DNA of 64,000 nucleotides from Aurifilum marmelostoma (lineage: Eukaryota > Ascomycota > Sordariomycetes > Diaporthales > Cryphonectriaceae): the NCBI GenBank assembly GCA_027559495.1, contig JAMXSV010000008.1, positions 2,046,001-2,110,000 on the forward strand, given 5' to 3'. The position numbers and the translations under genes are program-made. The notes under the pieces were generated by a model that made no database searches, was not told the DNA's origin, and was given only the letters and a program-made list of their open reading frames with translations. Of the stretch, positions 23,823 through 35,700 are shown piece by piece. Each line of letters begins with the position of its first letter. Positions within the stretch are counted from its first letter, which is position 1.

Positions 23823-25183
23823 TGATATCGGTTAAGGAGATGTTTCTTCTCTCTCTCTCTCTTCATATGAAGGTGGGAGCAGCAGCATTTGTGCGATGCA
23901 CCGTATATCCTGCTTTCTGTGTTCTTCATTTCAGCGATGGCGTTGTTGAAATTTGGTTGGGCGTGTGGCCGGGGACGTACCCAGACAAAAATCATTTTGA
24001 GCAAGAGGGAACCTTTGCGGCTTCCCAGCAGCCAGATAGGGTTAGGGTTTTTAATGCTGTTAGCTACGATATCGTGGGTTAACAGATAGGTTTTGTTGAT
24101 TGTTTTCACTTTTCTTCCCCTTCTTTTTTCCTCCACCCCCGTGTGCTCTTTGGCTTCCTCTTCTTTGCTTTTCCTTTTCCTTTTTATTTCTCTTTCAAAT
24201 AATGCCTCCCTTTGCCTACATTCGAGATCAGATCTCAAACGATGTTTGTAAAACTCAATTGATTCAAGCTGCATCTTGACGACCTTTTCTTACTGAATAG
24301 TCTGGTGATCTGTCAATGAATTACACCTCAGGATATAGACTTTTTCTTACTGATGCCGGATCCAGATATGCAGCGGGCTCTCCACTCGGAAGCTCGTTTA
24401 TGTCAGGATGACAATAACCTGCAATGAGTCAACAACGCCGTGCCCAGGTGGCCAAGGACGAACCAGAGGACATCATCCTATCTCCCACTATAAATCCCCT
24501 AGCACATGGATGGCTGCCGGTCTAGCATTGCCCCACCGCTTCTTTGGCGGTCCGTTATTGATTCCCTTGACAAATGTTGTGAACGGCACTGTCCGTCTCC
24601 TCCTTCTCCTCCTCCTCCCCCTCCTCTTCCCCCTCTTCTCGGCGTTCCTGGATGAATGGGGTTGATTATGTTAGTCGGTCCAGATGGCTTACAGATAAAT
24701 TATCCTCGCTCACAGGTAGTACGGGTATTACTATCTCAGGCACTCTTATCTATCCTGTGTGTGTTCTTCATCCCTGGATCTTCCAGAGTTGCCCCTCCTG
24801 CCCCTGGCTATCAATGCCATCATGAGTTACATCGCGGGGCTTCCAGGTCACTGACAATATTGTCTACGTCGTCGATTTGTGTCTTGTGAAAAGCTAGAAA
24901 CAAAAAGACCAAAAAAGAGTCTCGTCTCACTATCATCTTCTGTCTATTTTGTCCTTGCATTATTGCCTTGTTGCTTATGACCCAGTGACAATTGGGCCGT
25001 CTCGTGAACATAATTCTCTTTTTTTTTTTTTTTTTTTTTGGTCTCAAGGCTTCCCATTTGATTTCTGACGCCGCTGCCCACCTGATTCAATCCTACAAAG
25101 ATCAGGAGGTTGAACAGAAACGAGAACAAGAAAAGAAAAGAAATACTATAGCCCTGTCCTTCTTTCAGGGACAAGCAAACACA
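23823..25183. other. Intergenic, regulator to MATE gene
   Basis: 1.36 kb without a supported gene. Contains a TTAGGG-like doublet at 24037-24050, pyrimidine-rich tracts near 24595-24645 and a T run at about 25018-25039. The last part is the leader of the MATE gene. Confidence 0.5.
24037..24050 (+). repeat. Short interstitial TTAGGG-like doublet
   Basis: TAGGGTTAGGGTTT, two copies of the fungal telomere unit, in the 3' region of the regulator gene. Far too short to be a telomere remnant; it could be a binding site for a telobox-type factor or chance. Confidence 0.4.
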
Positions 25184-26819
25184 ATGCCGAGCGACTCTTC
25201 CTCCACAACAGCTAGCCCAGATAGCATACCACCCACCGAGACCTCAGCCCTTCTCCCAAAACCACCAGCAGAACACACCACAGCTTCCGATGCCCTGGCG
25301 GAACCAGCAGAGCCCCGGACACCCGAGTGGAAGACATGGCTCGCCGAGATCTGGCTTCTGACCAAGGCCGCGATCCCCGTGATATTAGCCTACACCCTGC
25401 AGAACTCCCTCCAGACCGTCTCCGTCCTGATCGTGGGCCGGCTGTCCCCGGAGGCGCTCGCCACGGCTGCCTTCTCGTACATGTTCGCCATGACGACGGC
25501 CTGGCTGATCGCCCTCGGCGGCACCACCGCGCTCGACACCTTAGCCTCGAGCAGCTTCACTAGTTCCTCGAACAAGCACGACCTGGGCATCCTCCTGCAG
25601 AGGGGCCTCTTCGTCCTGTCTCTGTTTTATGCCATCGTCGCTGTCATCTGGGTCTTCTCCGAGCATATTTTCCGCGCGCTTGGGCAGGAGGAGTTCATCT
25701 GTATACAGAGCTCGAGATTCCTCATGTGTCTTATCCCGGGAGGCTTGGGTTATGTCTGGTTTGAGGCGATGAAGAAATACCTACAGGCGCAGGGTGAGCA
25801 AGAACAAATGCACCCTCCGAGCCAAAATGTCCTGGCTATACCAAGAAGAAATCACTGACGAAACATTCTTCTCTTTGCTCCTCTCAGAAATTTACCGTCC
25901 TGGCACCTACGTTCTCATCATCACCTCGTCTCTCAACGCCCTCCTAAACTACCTCTTTATCTACACGTTCAATATCGGCCTCTACGGAGCGCCTCTCGCC
26001 ACAGGCCTCTCCTACTGGCTCTCCTTCCTGCTCCTCGTCGCCTACACCGTCTTTGTCAAGGGCAGCGAGTGCTGGGGCGGTCTCGCACCCGCCAGGGCCA
26101 TACACCACATCGGCCCCTTTGCCCGCCTCGCGCTGCTGGGTGTGGTGCACGTCGGCACCGAGTGGTGGGCCTTTGAGATTGTCGCCCTCGCCGCGGGTCG
26201 CCTGGGCACCATCCCCCTCGCTGCGCAGAGCGTCATCATGACCGCCGACCAAATCATCAACACAGTCCCCTTTGGCCTGGGCGTCGCGGCCTCAGCTCGG
26301 CTGGGCAACTTGCTAGGGGCGCGGCGGCCCCACGACGCCAGGAGGGCTGCGCACTGCGCTGCGGTGCTGAGCACGGTGCTTGGCGCTGTCATACTCGCTG
26401 TGCTCATGGGCACCAGAGACATCTTCGGCAGGCTGTTCAATGATGACGAGAGGGTGGTGAGGCTTGTCGCCGAGGTCATGCCGTACGTCGCCCTGTTCCA
26501 GATCGCAGATGGCCTGAACGGGTCCTGCGGAGGGGTGCTCCGGGGTATGGGCCGACAGTGGGTCGGCGCCTTGGTTAATATCGTGAGCTACTACTGCGGC
26601 GCCCTACCTGGTGGCATCTATCTGGCTTTCCACGGTTGGGGCCTGGCGGGTCTCTGGGTCGGCCAGTGTGTGGCGCTGTATCTTGTCGGTGCACTGGAGT
26701 GGGTTATTGTTGGTATGAGCAAGTGGGAGAAGGAGGTCGATCGGGCTCTGCAGAGGTTGGAGGCTGGAGGAATAGGTCAGAGTTTGGAGGGCCCAGAGCA
26801 GGCCTCGAGCGCTGTCTAG
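25184..26819 (+). CDS. MATE-family multidrug/toxic compound efflux transporter
   Basis: Polytopic membrane transporter, 513 aa, exporting organic cations or metabolites in exchange for H+ or Na+. Exons 25184..25793 and 25888..26819; the 94-nt intron joins KKYLQAQ to EIYRPGTY in phase 1, inside the loop after the sixth helix. An N-terminal hydrophilic tail of about 60 residues is followed by about 12 hydrophobic segments. Family features include AAIPVILAYTLQNSLQTVS with VGRLSPEALATAAFS in the first half, and LAAQSVIMTADQIINTVPFGLGVAASARLGNLLG, the best-conserved MATE block, in the second. Likely vacuolar or plasma membrane. Start chosen at the ATG in acacaATGCCG. The upstream Zn2Cys6 regulator may control it; that is inference from proximity only. 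Confidence 0.93.
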
Positions 26820-27427
26820 ACCGGCTCCGACCTGTAACTCCCGCGGCCCCAGTCCTTTACCTGGTATTTATGAGTATGTAGTCCTCGTTATGTTCTCCTC
26901 AGGGTTAAAGGACATGCTTGAGCACATCCGGGCCGTAAACTGTACGCACAAGTCAACGAGTTCCACCGCAAGCACTTCAACATATTTGAGCAAAGCAACA
27001 TGAAGTGAAACCAGGCTGCGGTGGCAGGAACAACGTCGCGTAGGCATTTGTCTGCATGTTGTCTGCATGCTGAATGGATGTGTCGTAGCTCATGTTTGCT
27101 TGGCAGTTGGGCTCTGGCCAGAGGCCATCTGTGGAGTGCCAGCAGTTCTGGCGCTTTCGCCAGTCTCCTTTAGAATGATCCATGCGCAAACACCATACTA
27201 TCCTTCCGTCAGCCTGCATCGGTGCCACTCTTGTGATTCGGCTCTAGATCCCGTTCTGGCAGTCCTAAAGTCCCCCCTACAAGATGTTTAGACACCTTCC
27301 AGGTAACATTCGTCATCCGCCGGAGCCCATTCGAGGGTTCTTTCGATTGCTCAGGGCTTCCATCGACACTTGGCGTTTTGGTCATCATCGGCGTCGTCGT
27401 CGCGTCCTTCATCGGTGTCGTAGCTTC
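26820..27427. other. Intergenic, convergent MATE and helicase 3' ends
   Basis: 608 bases with no supported gene; both flanking genes end here. Confidence 0.55.
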
Positions 27428-30400
27428 CTAAGCCGCGCCAGCCCTACTGTTGTTCACAACACCGCCAGTATTGTTTTTGTTGTCCCCAAAGTCTTGTGAG
27501 AATATTTGCTGCCAGACGGCTAGCCATTTTTCGTGCTGAGCCGTCGGCAACTTGCCCGGGTTCTTGAATGACCGTGTGAGCATCTCACGAAGCCGGGATC
27601 TCAGGACCTTCATCACCAGCATCGTCTTCCAGTCAGGTGCAGCGAATCGTGCGCGATTGCCATCAAGGACGAGAACCCCCGAGTACATCTGCACGATGTG
27701 AGTCAACACTAAAGAACACAGGGAACGAAAGCATACTGGCGGGCTCCGGAGAGGGGGAGGGGGTACTCACGTCGGCGCGGACATCACCGCAAAGGAGCGC
27801 GATGGCAAATGACTCGGCAGCGGTGGTCTCGTGCGCATTGAGGTGCCTGAAGACGTTAGGATAAACATTTCCACAATGATCGATCCAGAAGACTTACGCT
27901 TTCGACTGCATGATGTGGTAGTAGCTCAGCCACCTGAGTTCATTGTGGCCCCTATTGACACTGGTCGGGTGCAGGCTGATCGACTGGTTATTGCTCACGT
28001 TGCGCAAGCCTTTCCCACCCGGCACATCGCGGATGAGCAATTTAGGATAAAAGCTCCACGCGATAATGGACTGCGAAATAACATCGTTCTCGCTGTTGAT
28101 GTTGACCCGCCTCGGCAGCTCGAAGAACGGCTGGTTCTTCCGCCGTCCCCCGCCAGAGTGACGAAGGCGGTTCAGATTCCTGCGCTCCTCATCTGTAAGC
28201 TGCAAGAACCCAGAATCGACGAGTGCAGCCAGCAGCGAGCCTTTGAGCTCTTCGATATTGGCCAAGTTCTGTGGGCTGAGGAAGTTCTTCCTGCAGAATT
28301 GGAACTCTTGGCCGCCATTGCCAGAGGCTGACTGGCAGACACGCTTCCAAGCCAGATAGGCATTGTATACGGTCAATAGGTCTGAATCTCCCCGCCGATA
28401 TGCCAGACGGATCGCATCAGCCTGAGCCCGCTGGCCAAAAGGCGCCACGAAGGGCGATTTGGAGGACAGGATAGCCGCTACTGTCACAGCCATGTCGAGA
28501 CACTTGAAAATCGTGCCCATGAGAACAAGCTTGCCAAGGAAGACATCCAAGGGCAACCGTGCGAGTTGCTGACCCAGAGGAGTCAGCTCCTCAGCAGCGG
28601 TCAAGGCGCGCACGTCGACGAGGGCATCAACGGCTCTGCGGATGTTTTTAGCAGCGGGAGGATCCAGCGCTTGGCTAAGCGTTTCCTCGATACCTCCAAT
28701 TTTGCAGATCTTGACACGAATTGCAAGATCCTGCAGGGACAAGCGGAGCATCTCTGGCGTCTGCTGATCGCTTATGATGCTGTCATGTCTGTACTTGGTG
28801 AACATGTGGAAGCAGAGGCCTTCCTGCACACGACCGGCTCGACCACGCCGCTGCTTCGCGTTCGCCCTCGAGATGAAGGTATCGATAAGCCGCGACAGCT
28901 GACGGCGCTCATCAAAGCGCATCTCACGGTGCTTGCCAGTGTCTATCACGCAGGTGACGTCCGGGATAGTAATGCCCGTCTCGGCAATGTTGGTCGCCAG
29001 CACAATCTTTCTATATCCAGGTGGTGGGATAAGAAATGCCGCTTCTTGTTCTTCGGAAGCGATGCTAGAGTGCATGGGGTAGACAAGCCAGTTGGTCTGG
29101 AAGAATCTGTCTCCCAGCAGCATGTCGTTGAGCGTCCGGATCTCGGCTATACCAGGCAGAAACACGAGTATAGCCTTGCTATAATCAAGGTAAGAGGGGT
29201 CCACCGCAACTCGTGAGATGAGCTGGACTATAAGATCAAAGTCAATCTCGTATTCATTGATCTGGGACAGCGTATTGCGGGTACGAGGAGAGTATTGCTG
29301 AAGTGTCTTGAGAAGGTCGGGCTTGAGAGAGCTGTCCGGCTCCGTGATGTCAAGCTCATCATCGTCAAGGTCAACAACCCTTTCCTTGACCCGCTTATCG
29401 GCAGCGTAACCGGTCAACTCCACAGCGTCCTCAAGGTAGTTGACCTTGACAGGGAACGTTCGCCCAGGCACATTGAGCACCTGAGCCCCACCAAAGTACT
29501 TCGAGAAGCGCTCGGCATCCACCGTGGCTGACATCAAGACCACTTTCAGGTCTTTCCTCTTAGTCAACAGTTTCTTGAGGACGATGAGGAGGAAGTCGCT
29601 TTCAATGGATCGCTCGTGGACCTCATCGAGCACCAGGTGGGTGATTTCCCGCAGCTCGTTTGAGCCCTCGAGCATCCTCATGACAATACCAGTTGTCGCA
29701 TAGATGAGCCGCGACTCCTTCGAGGTATTGGCCTCCAGCCTGATGGAATATCCTACCAGTGACCGGGGTGTGCCAATGTCGCTTTTTCCTTCCCCGAGCT
29801 CTTCGCTCACGCGCCGAGCCAGAGATATGGCTGAGATACGTCGGGGTTCGGTACAGTACACCTTGCACGGCTTGCCTTGAGAGAGCTGGTGTTCAAGCAA
29901 AAAAGAGGGCACCTGGGTCGACTTTCCGCAACCCGTTTCTCCGCAAATGATAACAACCTGCTCTCGCTCCACCGTGTCGACAACCTCTTGTCGAAAGTGC
30001 CACATAGGCAGCTGCATGCGTGACTGCAGCATGTTCTGGTATTTTCGGGAGCTCATCTTCTTCTGCCAGATGCCTTGGTAGTACTCGGGGCCACCCGACA
30101 CCCGCTTTTCAGCTAAGGTGTCGTTAGCATCGGCTCCATTGCGGCCATTGTTACGACCGCGGAATGCTCCTTGCAGAAGGACACCATCCTCCTCCTCCTG
30201 GTCGCGTCGTTTTCGAACCAGAGCTCGTAGCTCCTTGATAGTAGCGCGATCCTGCGCGTCTACCTCATTCTTCTTGGCCTCTGCATATTCGGCCCAAAGG
30301 TCACGGAACTGAGATGGCAATCGCAATGAGACCTTCTCATCCTTTGCCGACGAGCCAAAAACAAGAAATAGTGCAGTCGTTGCAATGAAGGCCTCGGACT

Positions 30401-32093
30401 GCTTCTCGTCAGGGGTCGCAATCTCGACCATCTTGAAGACGAACTTGTTGGTCGACGACGCGACTTCCACGCCAGCAACACCCTGCTCGGACAGAGGCTC
30501 CTGAGCCTTCGCCCAGACGATGCTGAGGAGGTGCCTGTGAGCGAACGGCGTCTCAGAAACCTTCATATACGCCAATCTGACAGAAGAGTCCCTAGATCGG
30601 CAGGCCTCTTCCAAAACTCTCATCGGAGTGACACCCGTCAACTTCCCGAAATCTCTTATCCTGATTTTGGTTCCATCACTGTTGTTCATGACGGTGCTAG
30701 TCTTGCCGTCAGCATCCACCTCGTTGGTGGGCAGAGCGGCAAAAAGGTTCGCAAGCGCCTGATCCTCCTCGTCTTCATTCTCTGCCAAGATCTCTGCCGC
30801 CATGCGCTTGGCCTCTCTTGAGATCTCGTCATCCTCTTCATCTTCGTTGTCAGGCGCAGACCCTTCCTTCTCCTTTGCGGTCACTTCCTCCGTCGACTTT
30901 AAGGAAGATTCCGCCTCGGCTCTGAGCCTCTTACTCTCTGCAAAATCCCTCTCGAGGGCGATCTTTTTAGGTTCCCATTGCATCTGCGCTAGGCCGGCAT
31001 CGAAAAGAGGATCTTTCTCAATTCTGTCTAACTTGGCCAAGAGTTTGAATGTCTCAGGGTCATCGCCTGACTGTCCGGCCGCCGGTGATGGCTGGAGCTG
31101 CTGGCCAGACTTGCGACCCTTTCGTGGTGCATCACGCTGCGGTCGCTGTATCGAGAACAGTTTTGTTTTTGTGTCCAAGTATGCGGGTATAAGATCATCG
31201 GGCTCTATATCGCTGTCGTATGTGACGACCTGTCGTCGCGGTGTAGCTGTGCCAGAAGATCGTCCGGTCGCATTCCCGTTCTTCTTCCTCGACTTGGCCT
31301 TTTGCAACGTCTCTGGCTCCATGAGTAGCGGCGTGGTTGCGCCCGAAGGCAGAGGAGTGTCGGCGGGCGTCTGTCCCGGCCTGCCTCGCTTGTCGTAGTC
31401 TGGCAGATCATCGGCTAGGCACTCTCTTGCCAGCCAGTCTAACGCCTCGTCCAAGCCCCAGATAGAATCCTTGTTGCTCCCAGAAATGTTTGTTGATATA
31501 TCCAAAACAAATTGCAAAGCACCCTGCACCTTCTCTTCTGGGAACCCTGTGCCCTGCAGGGCTTGTTGCAATGTCCACATTTTGATTGTCAAGTCCTCCT
31601 CGGACGGCATCTTCCCGCCCGTCACTCCCTCAGAAGTCGTGTTCGAGGCGGCAAATCGACTCTCCGCCTGGATCAGGTCCAGGATATGATCCATGAGCTC
31701 CGTGGGCAGCCATTTCTTCGCATTGAGCGACTCTGCTTGGCCTCGCAACAGCCGCCTTTCCGTGTCGAGTCGCTGCTTCTGTCGCTGTGCGTCTCGCTTG
31801 CTCTTTTGGGCGTATTTTTCCACCAGCAGCTGTAGCTCGGACTCTTCGAGTTGGGCCTCGAACTCCTCGGGTGTCAATTCCTTCTTCTTCTCGGCAGTGC
31901 TCGCAGCCTTGCCGACATCGTCAGGATTCGGTGGTGGTGGTCCGTTCGACTTGGTAACTTCTGAGGCCTTGTTGGAAGGGGTAGGAGCGGTATCTGCTGG
32001 CTCAACCCTAGCTTTGGAGACGACTGATGTTGTGGCGTAACCTCGTGCAGGATTGGCGGCGGGCTTCGACTTCTTCTTCTTGTTGCCTGCCAT
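27428..32093 (-). CDS. DEAH/DEVH-box ATP-dependent RNA helicase, DHX29/DHX57/YLR419W type
   Basis: Large cytosolic RNA helicase of the DExH subgroup that includes DHX29, DHX57 and yeast YLR419W; the group is linked to translation initiation and RNA handling. Exons on the minus strand: 32093..27898, 27846..27771, 27688..27428 (introns 51 and 82 nt); about 1510 aa. The N-terminal 600 residues are charged, with an alanine- and lysine-rich leader MAGNKKKKSKPAANPARG and a UBA/RWD-like region. Core motifs: GETGCGKST near 718 (motif I), DEVH near 819 (II), LMSATV (III), QRRGRAGR near 1075 (VI), then the winged-helix/ratchet region and the OB-fold, completed by the small C-terminal exons HLNAHETTAAESF and MYSGVLVLDGNRARF. 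There is no in-frame ATG upstream of 32093. Divergent from GCN1. Confidence 0.92.
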
Positions 32094-32747
32094 AACGGAG
32101 ATCAAGCTATGGTGATGATGACAAGGACAGTAGCGAAAGAAAAAGGTTTGTTATACAGTCTGGAAGAAAAAGAGAAGGAAGGAGGGGTGGACAAAGCGAA
32201 CAGGCAGGTCCAGGGCACAAAGTATGGGAGGTTCGGAGACCAAGTAACCAGCAGTCAAAGAGACGTAATGGTAAGTACTACGTACAGTAACTGTCAGAAA
32301 GAACGGGCCCTGGCGTTCACTACAAAGGCGCTGCTGATACCGTTCCTCCTTGTTGCAGCCCAGCAGGGATTGAGCTCCATAAAAAAAAAAAGAGCACTCC
32401 AACCCTGACCCCGCGAAATGGGCAGAAAAGGCGCGACCGCTTTCGAGATTGGGAAGAGACCCCACCATTCTACTCTCCAGAGCTGGCTAAGCGAATGAGT
32501 CTTGCGGCCAGCCGCAAAGTTACTTTATAGATCCAGACGCAAGAACCAGACCGAGACACAGACACAGGTGCCCCCATCCTCCAAGCAGCAGCCACGAACA
32601 GGCTACACGAGCCATTGGGAGTATTGGAGCGCTGCATGATACCCTTCAGACCCTAGAGTGCTCCTTTTTTTGCTTTGAATTCCTTTTTCCTTCTTCTCCT
32701 TCTTCGAAGTAGTTGCGACATGCAAATTCCTTGTCTGACGGCCCAGC
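32094..32747. promoter_or_regulatory. Shared divergent promoter region, DEVH helicase / GCN1
   Basis: 654 bases between the start codons of two translation-linked genes. It contains an A11 run near 32382 and T-rich stretches near 32665-32705 just before GCN1. Co-regulation from a shared promoter is an inference. Confidence 0.5.
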
Positions 32748-32755
32748 ATGACTGA
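32720..32755 (+). promoter_or_regulatory. Candidate upstream ORF overlapping GCN1 start codon
   Basis: An 11-codon frame, ATG at 32720 (MQIPCLTAQHD) with stop TGA at 32753-32755, in a different phase, spans the GCN1 ATG at 32748. Its ATG has G at -3. If the transcript begins upstream, ribosomes finishing this uORF terminate three bases after the GCN1 ATG codon. The start site of transcription is not known. Confidence 0.4.
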
Positions 32756-35700
32756 ACACGCCGAGTTGAACGGCGCTGCGCCGGCTCTCGATCTCAAGGC
32801 TACCAAGGCTGCCTTGACATCCTCGTCAACCTCGTCGAGAATCTCCCAGCTTCGCACAGTCGATGACAAGATCTCCCAGAAGGGTATGCTGTCACTCCCT
32901 GCGTCTGTGCAGTCTCGGGTGACCGGCCTGTTGCTGACCTATTGTTGCTTCTTTAGCTCTTGACAAGCAGATCCAGTTACAGCTTCTCAAGCTCCTCTTC
33001 TGGACGCACTCCTTCTATGGCGACCGAGACTCACGACTAGCTGTGCAACGATGTCTGATATCAATCTGCAAGGAGGGAGATGCCGATCTCCTGACACCTC
33101 TCGTGGCTGCCATCCGCCAAGAGGCCCCCAAACCGAGTATCGCGAGCTCCAATGCCTTCGTTCTCCTCGAGTGGTGCAGTCTTTTGGCGCAAAATCTGGC
33201 CGGGACACTACACTGGGACAAGTTTGGCAAGGACATAATAGCAGCAGCAGCTGATGCCTTGGACAAGTGCTGCTCGGCGGCGTCTAAACCCGGTGTGGCC
33301 CACTCAGCCCTTGTGGTCACCCGTCGTGGCTTCCGGAAACTGGTTTCTGTGCCGGAGAGCAGAGACAAGACAATTTCCGAGGCTGTGCAGGCGCTTTCTG
33401 CCAAGGCTGCGCAGCCCTCTCCCAACAACGCCATCATGCTCGGCGTGATTGCTGGTGTGTGCTCCAGGAAACCAGAGGCGAGGCCAATCCTGGAGAAGCA
33501 GAAACCGCACTACTTCAGCTTCTACGTTCGGGAGGTGATAGGATCCAAGACACCAGTGCCAAAACACCTGGCAGCTGGCCTGGGTGACTTCTTCTCCGCA
33601 TTCGTAACGCCTGAGGAGTTCGAGAAAGAGATCGTGACGCCGTTGGAAAAAGGGCTGTTGCGTGCGCCTGAGATTGTCTTAAACGACCTCATCACGCCCC
33701 TCGTCAAGAGCGTGCCCAAAGACTGGGACCTGTCCAAGGTTCTACAGGCACATCTACTCAAGTCCCTACTGTCCAACATCAAGTCATCAAACGCCGTCAT
33801 CCGTTCCGGGGCTGTCACGGCCTTTCGCGTCCTGACAGATAGATGTCATGATCAGGTCCTCATGGAGAAGGTTGCAGACGAGCTAGTGAGCCCACTGAAA
33901 GGTGGCAAACTGGCTTCGCCTGACCACAGGGTCCTTCACTGTGAGATGCTGTCCGCGGTGCCTATGTCTGGGGCTGTTGCTGCCAAGATTGTCGGCGGTC
34001 TGCCAACTCCCATCGGCAAGGAAGGCAATGAGGCTGCATTGACTGCCGAAACTTCTGTCTTGAGCGCAGCTGTCAAGGTTCTCATGACTGAAGGTACTGA
34101 GATACCCAAGGCGGTGACTGATGCATATGCAAAAGGCCTCGCAGACAAGAAGCTGCCGGCACGTCGAATTTGGGTGCTGAGTGTAGGGAACGTTCTGGAT
34201 TCTTCTGGATCTGATGGTACCCAGACCTCAGTGTTCCTCAAGTTCGCCGAGTCTGTCCTGCCTGCTCTGTTTAACACCTACAACGATGTTCTGAAGAACC
34301 CTCTCAAGTCGTCTCAGGACGGTACCATCACCGCAGCTTATGTTCTTTGCGCTGTTGCACCACCACTTCTCGGGGCCGACAACAACGAGAAGCTCAGCTC
34401 CTTGCTTAAGCAGTTTTCCATCTCAAAACAGTGTTTGGAGCTGGAACCTAAGCCGTCTTTCCTCCTCAACCCACGTGTCTACACCAAGATCACCTCAGCT
34501 GAAGATGCGCGGTGGCTCTCCCGAGCACTGTCTGCTGTCGCACGGTCATTACCGGACGACGCACACGCCATCATCAATTCTGCTTGGGTACATGCCTTTT
34601 TGTACCTGATCTGCACTACGACTCTGAGTACAAGACTTCAGAAAGAGTGCGCAGACACTCTGAGCAGGATATATCTTGACAACATTGAAAAGATGTCCAA
34701 GGTCGTAATATTTGGTATATGGGAGTGGATTAAATCCGTCAACAGTGGCGATAAGGAGAGCACGCCCCTGCTGGCCAAGGCTGACAACAGCAACCTGCAA
34801 GTTGCTCTCAGGTCAATATGTCTGACGTCTGAGGATCTTGGTAAGGCGGGTCGGGAACCTAGCAAAGCACTGCTTGAGGAGCAAATGTGTTCCTTGCTTG
34901 TTCTCGCAAGACCACGGCTTATACCTCATTCTGCGTGGATCGACCTGTGCCTGCGGCTCAACTTGGACCCGGGCGAGTTGGCAAGAAAATATGAAGGGGT
35001 GTTGCTTGACGAAGTTGTTCAACGGTCCGACTTCTCACAACCCGTAAGTTCGAATTACTAGTGTCTGCCAATTTTCCTTTACTTACAATTTACTACGCAG
35101 ACCCCCGTCAAGGAAGCTGCGTATGATGCTGCGGCAGAGCTAGCTTTCGTCGCGCCGGAAACAATGACCCAAAAGGTAGAGGCACTCATCAGAACTGATC
35201 TCGACGTCGAAAAGTTGCAGGACATCGGGCCATTGGAGGCTGCCATCTTCCGAACACCAGAGGGGACGGCATTTGTTGATGTTCTAGCCAAGAAGGAGAA
35301 CGTGGTGCCCAACAAGAACGTCAAAGATTACGATACCCTGAAGTGGGAAGAAGACCTGAGGGCCCAGCTGGCAGCGAAGAAGGGGACACAGAAGAAGCTC
35401 ACGGCGGATGAAACGGCAAAAGTAAACGCTCAGCTGAAAAAAGAGTCCGAGATACGACAGAGAGTACAACACGTCGCAGCTCAACTGTTGAGAGGCATTG
35501 GTGTTGTCCGCAGTCTCGCCACTGGCCCGCCAACCAACGCCTCCCTATGGATGGGCACTGCTGTCAATTCACTGCTGGATGCTCTTGACGCAGGAGCAAG
35601 CCTGATCACAGGAGACGCCGGCCCACAGGCCTACATTGCTCTGGCCTATCGAATCTCTGACCGGCTGGGGCCTATGCGGCCTTTTGTCGGCATCGCGACA

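Noticed and set aside
24037..24050. Telomere remnant
   Set aside because: Only two TTAGGG-like units; too short, and housekeeping genes lie on both sides.
9043..26819. Secondary-metabolite gene cluster (GliT-like enzyme, regulator, MATE exporter, patatin-like protein)
   Set aside because: No PKS, NRPS, terpene synthase, DMATS, P450 or methyltransferase is present, and the genes are widely spaced with unrelated neighbours.
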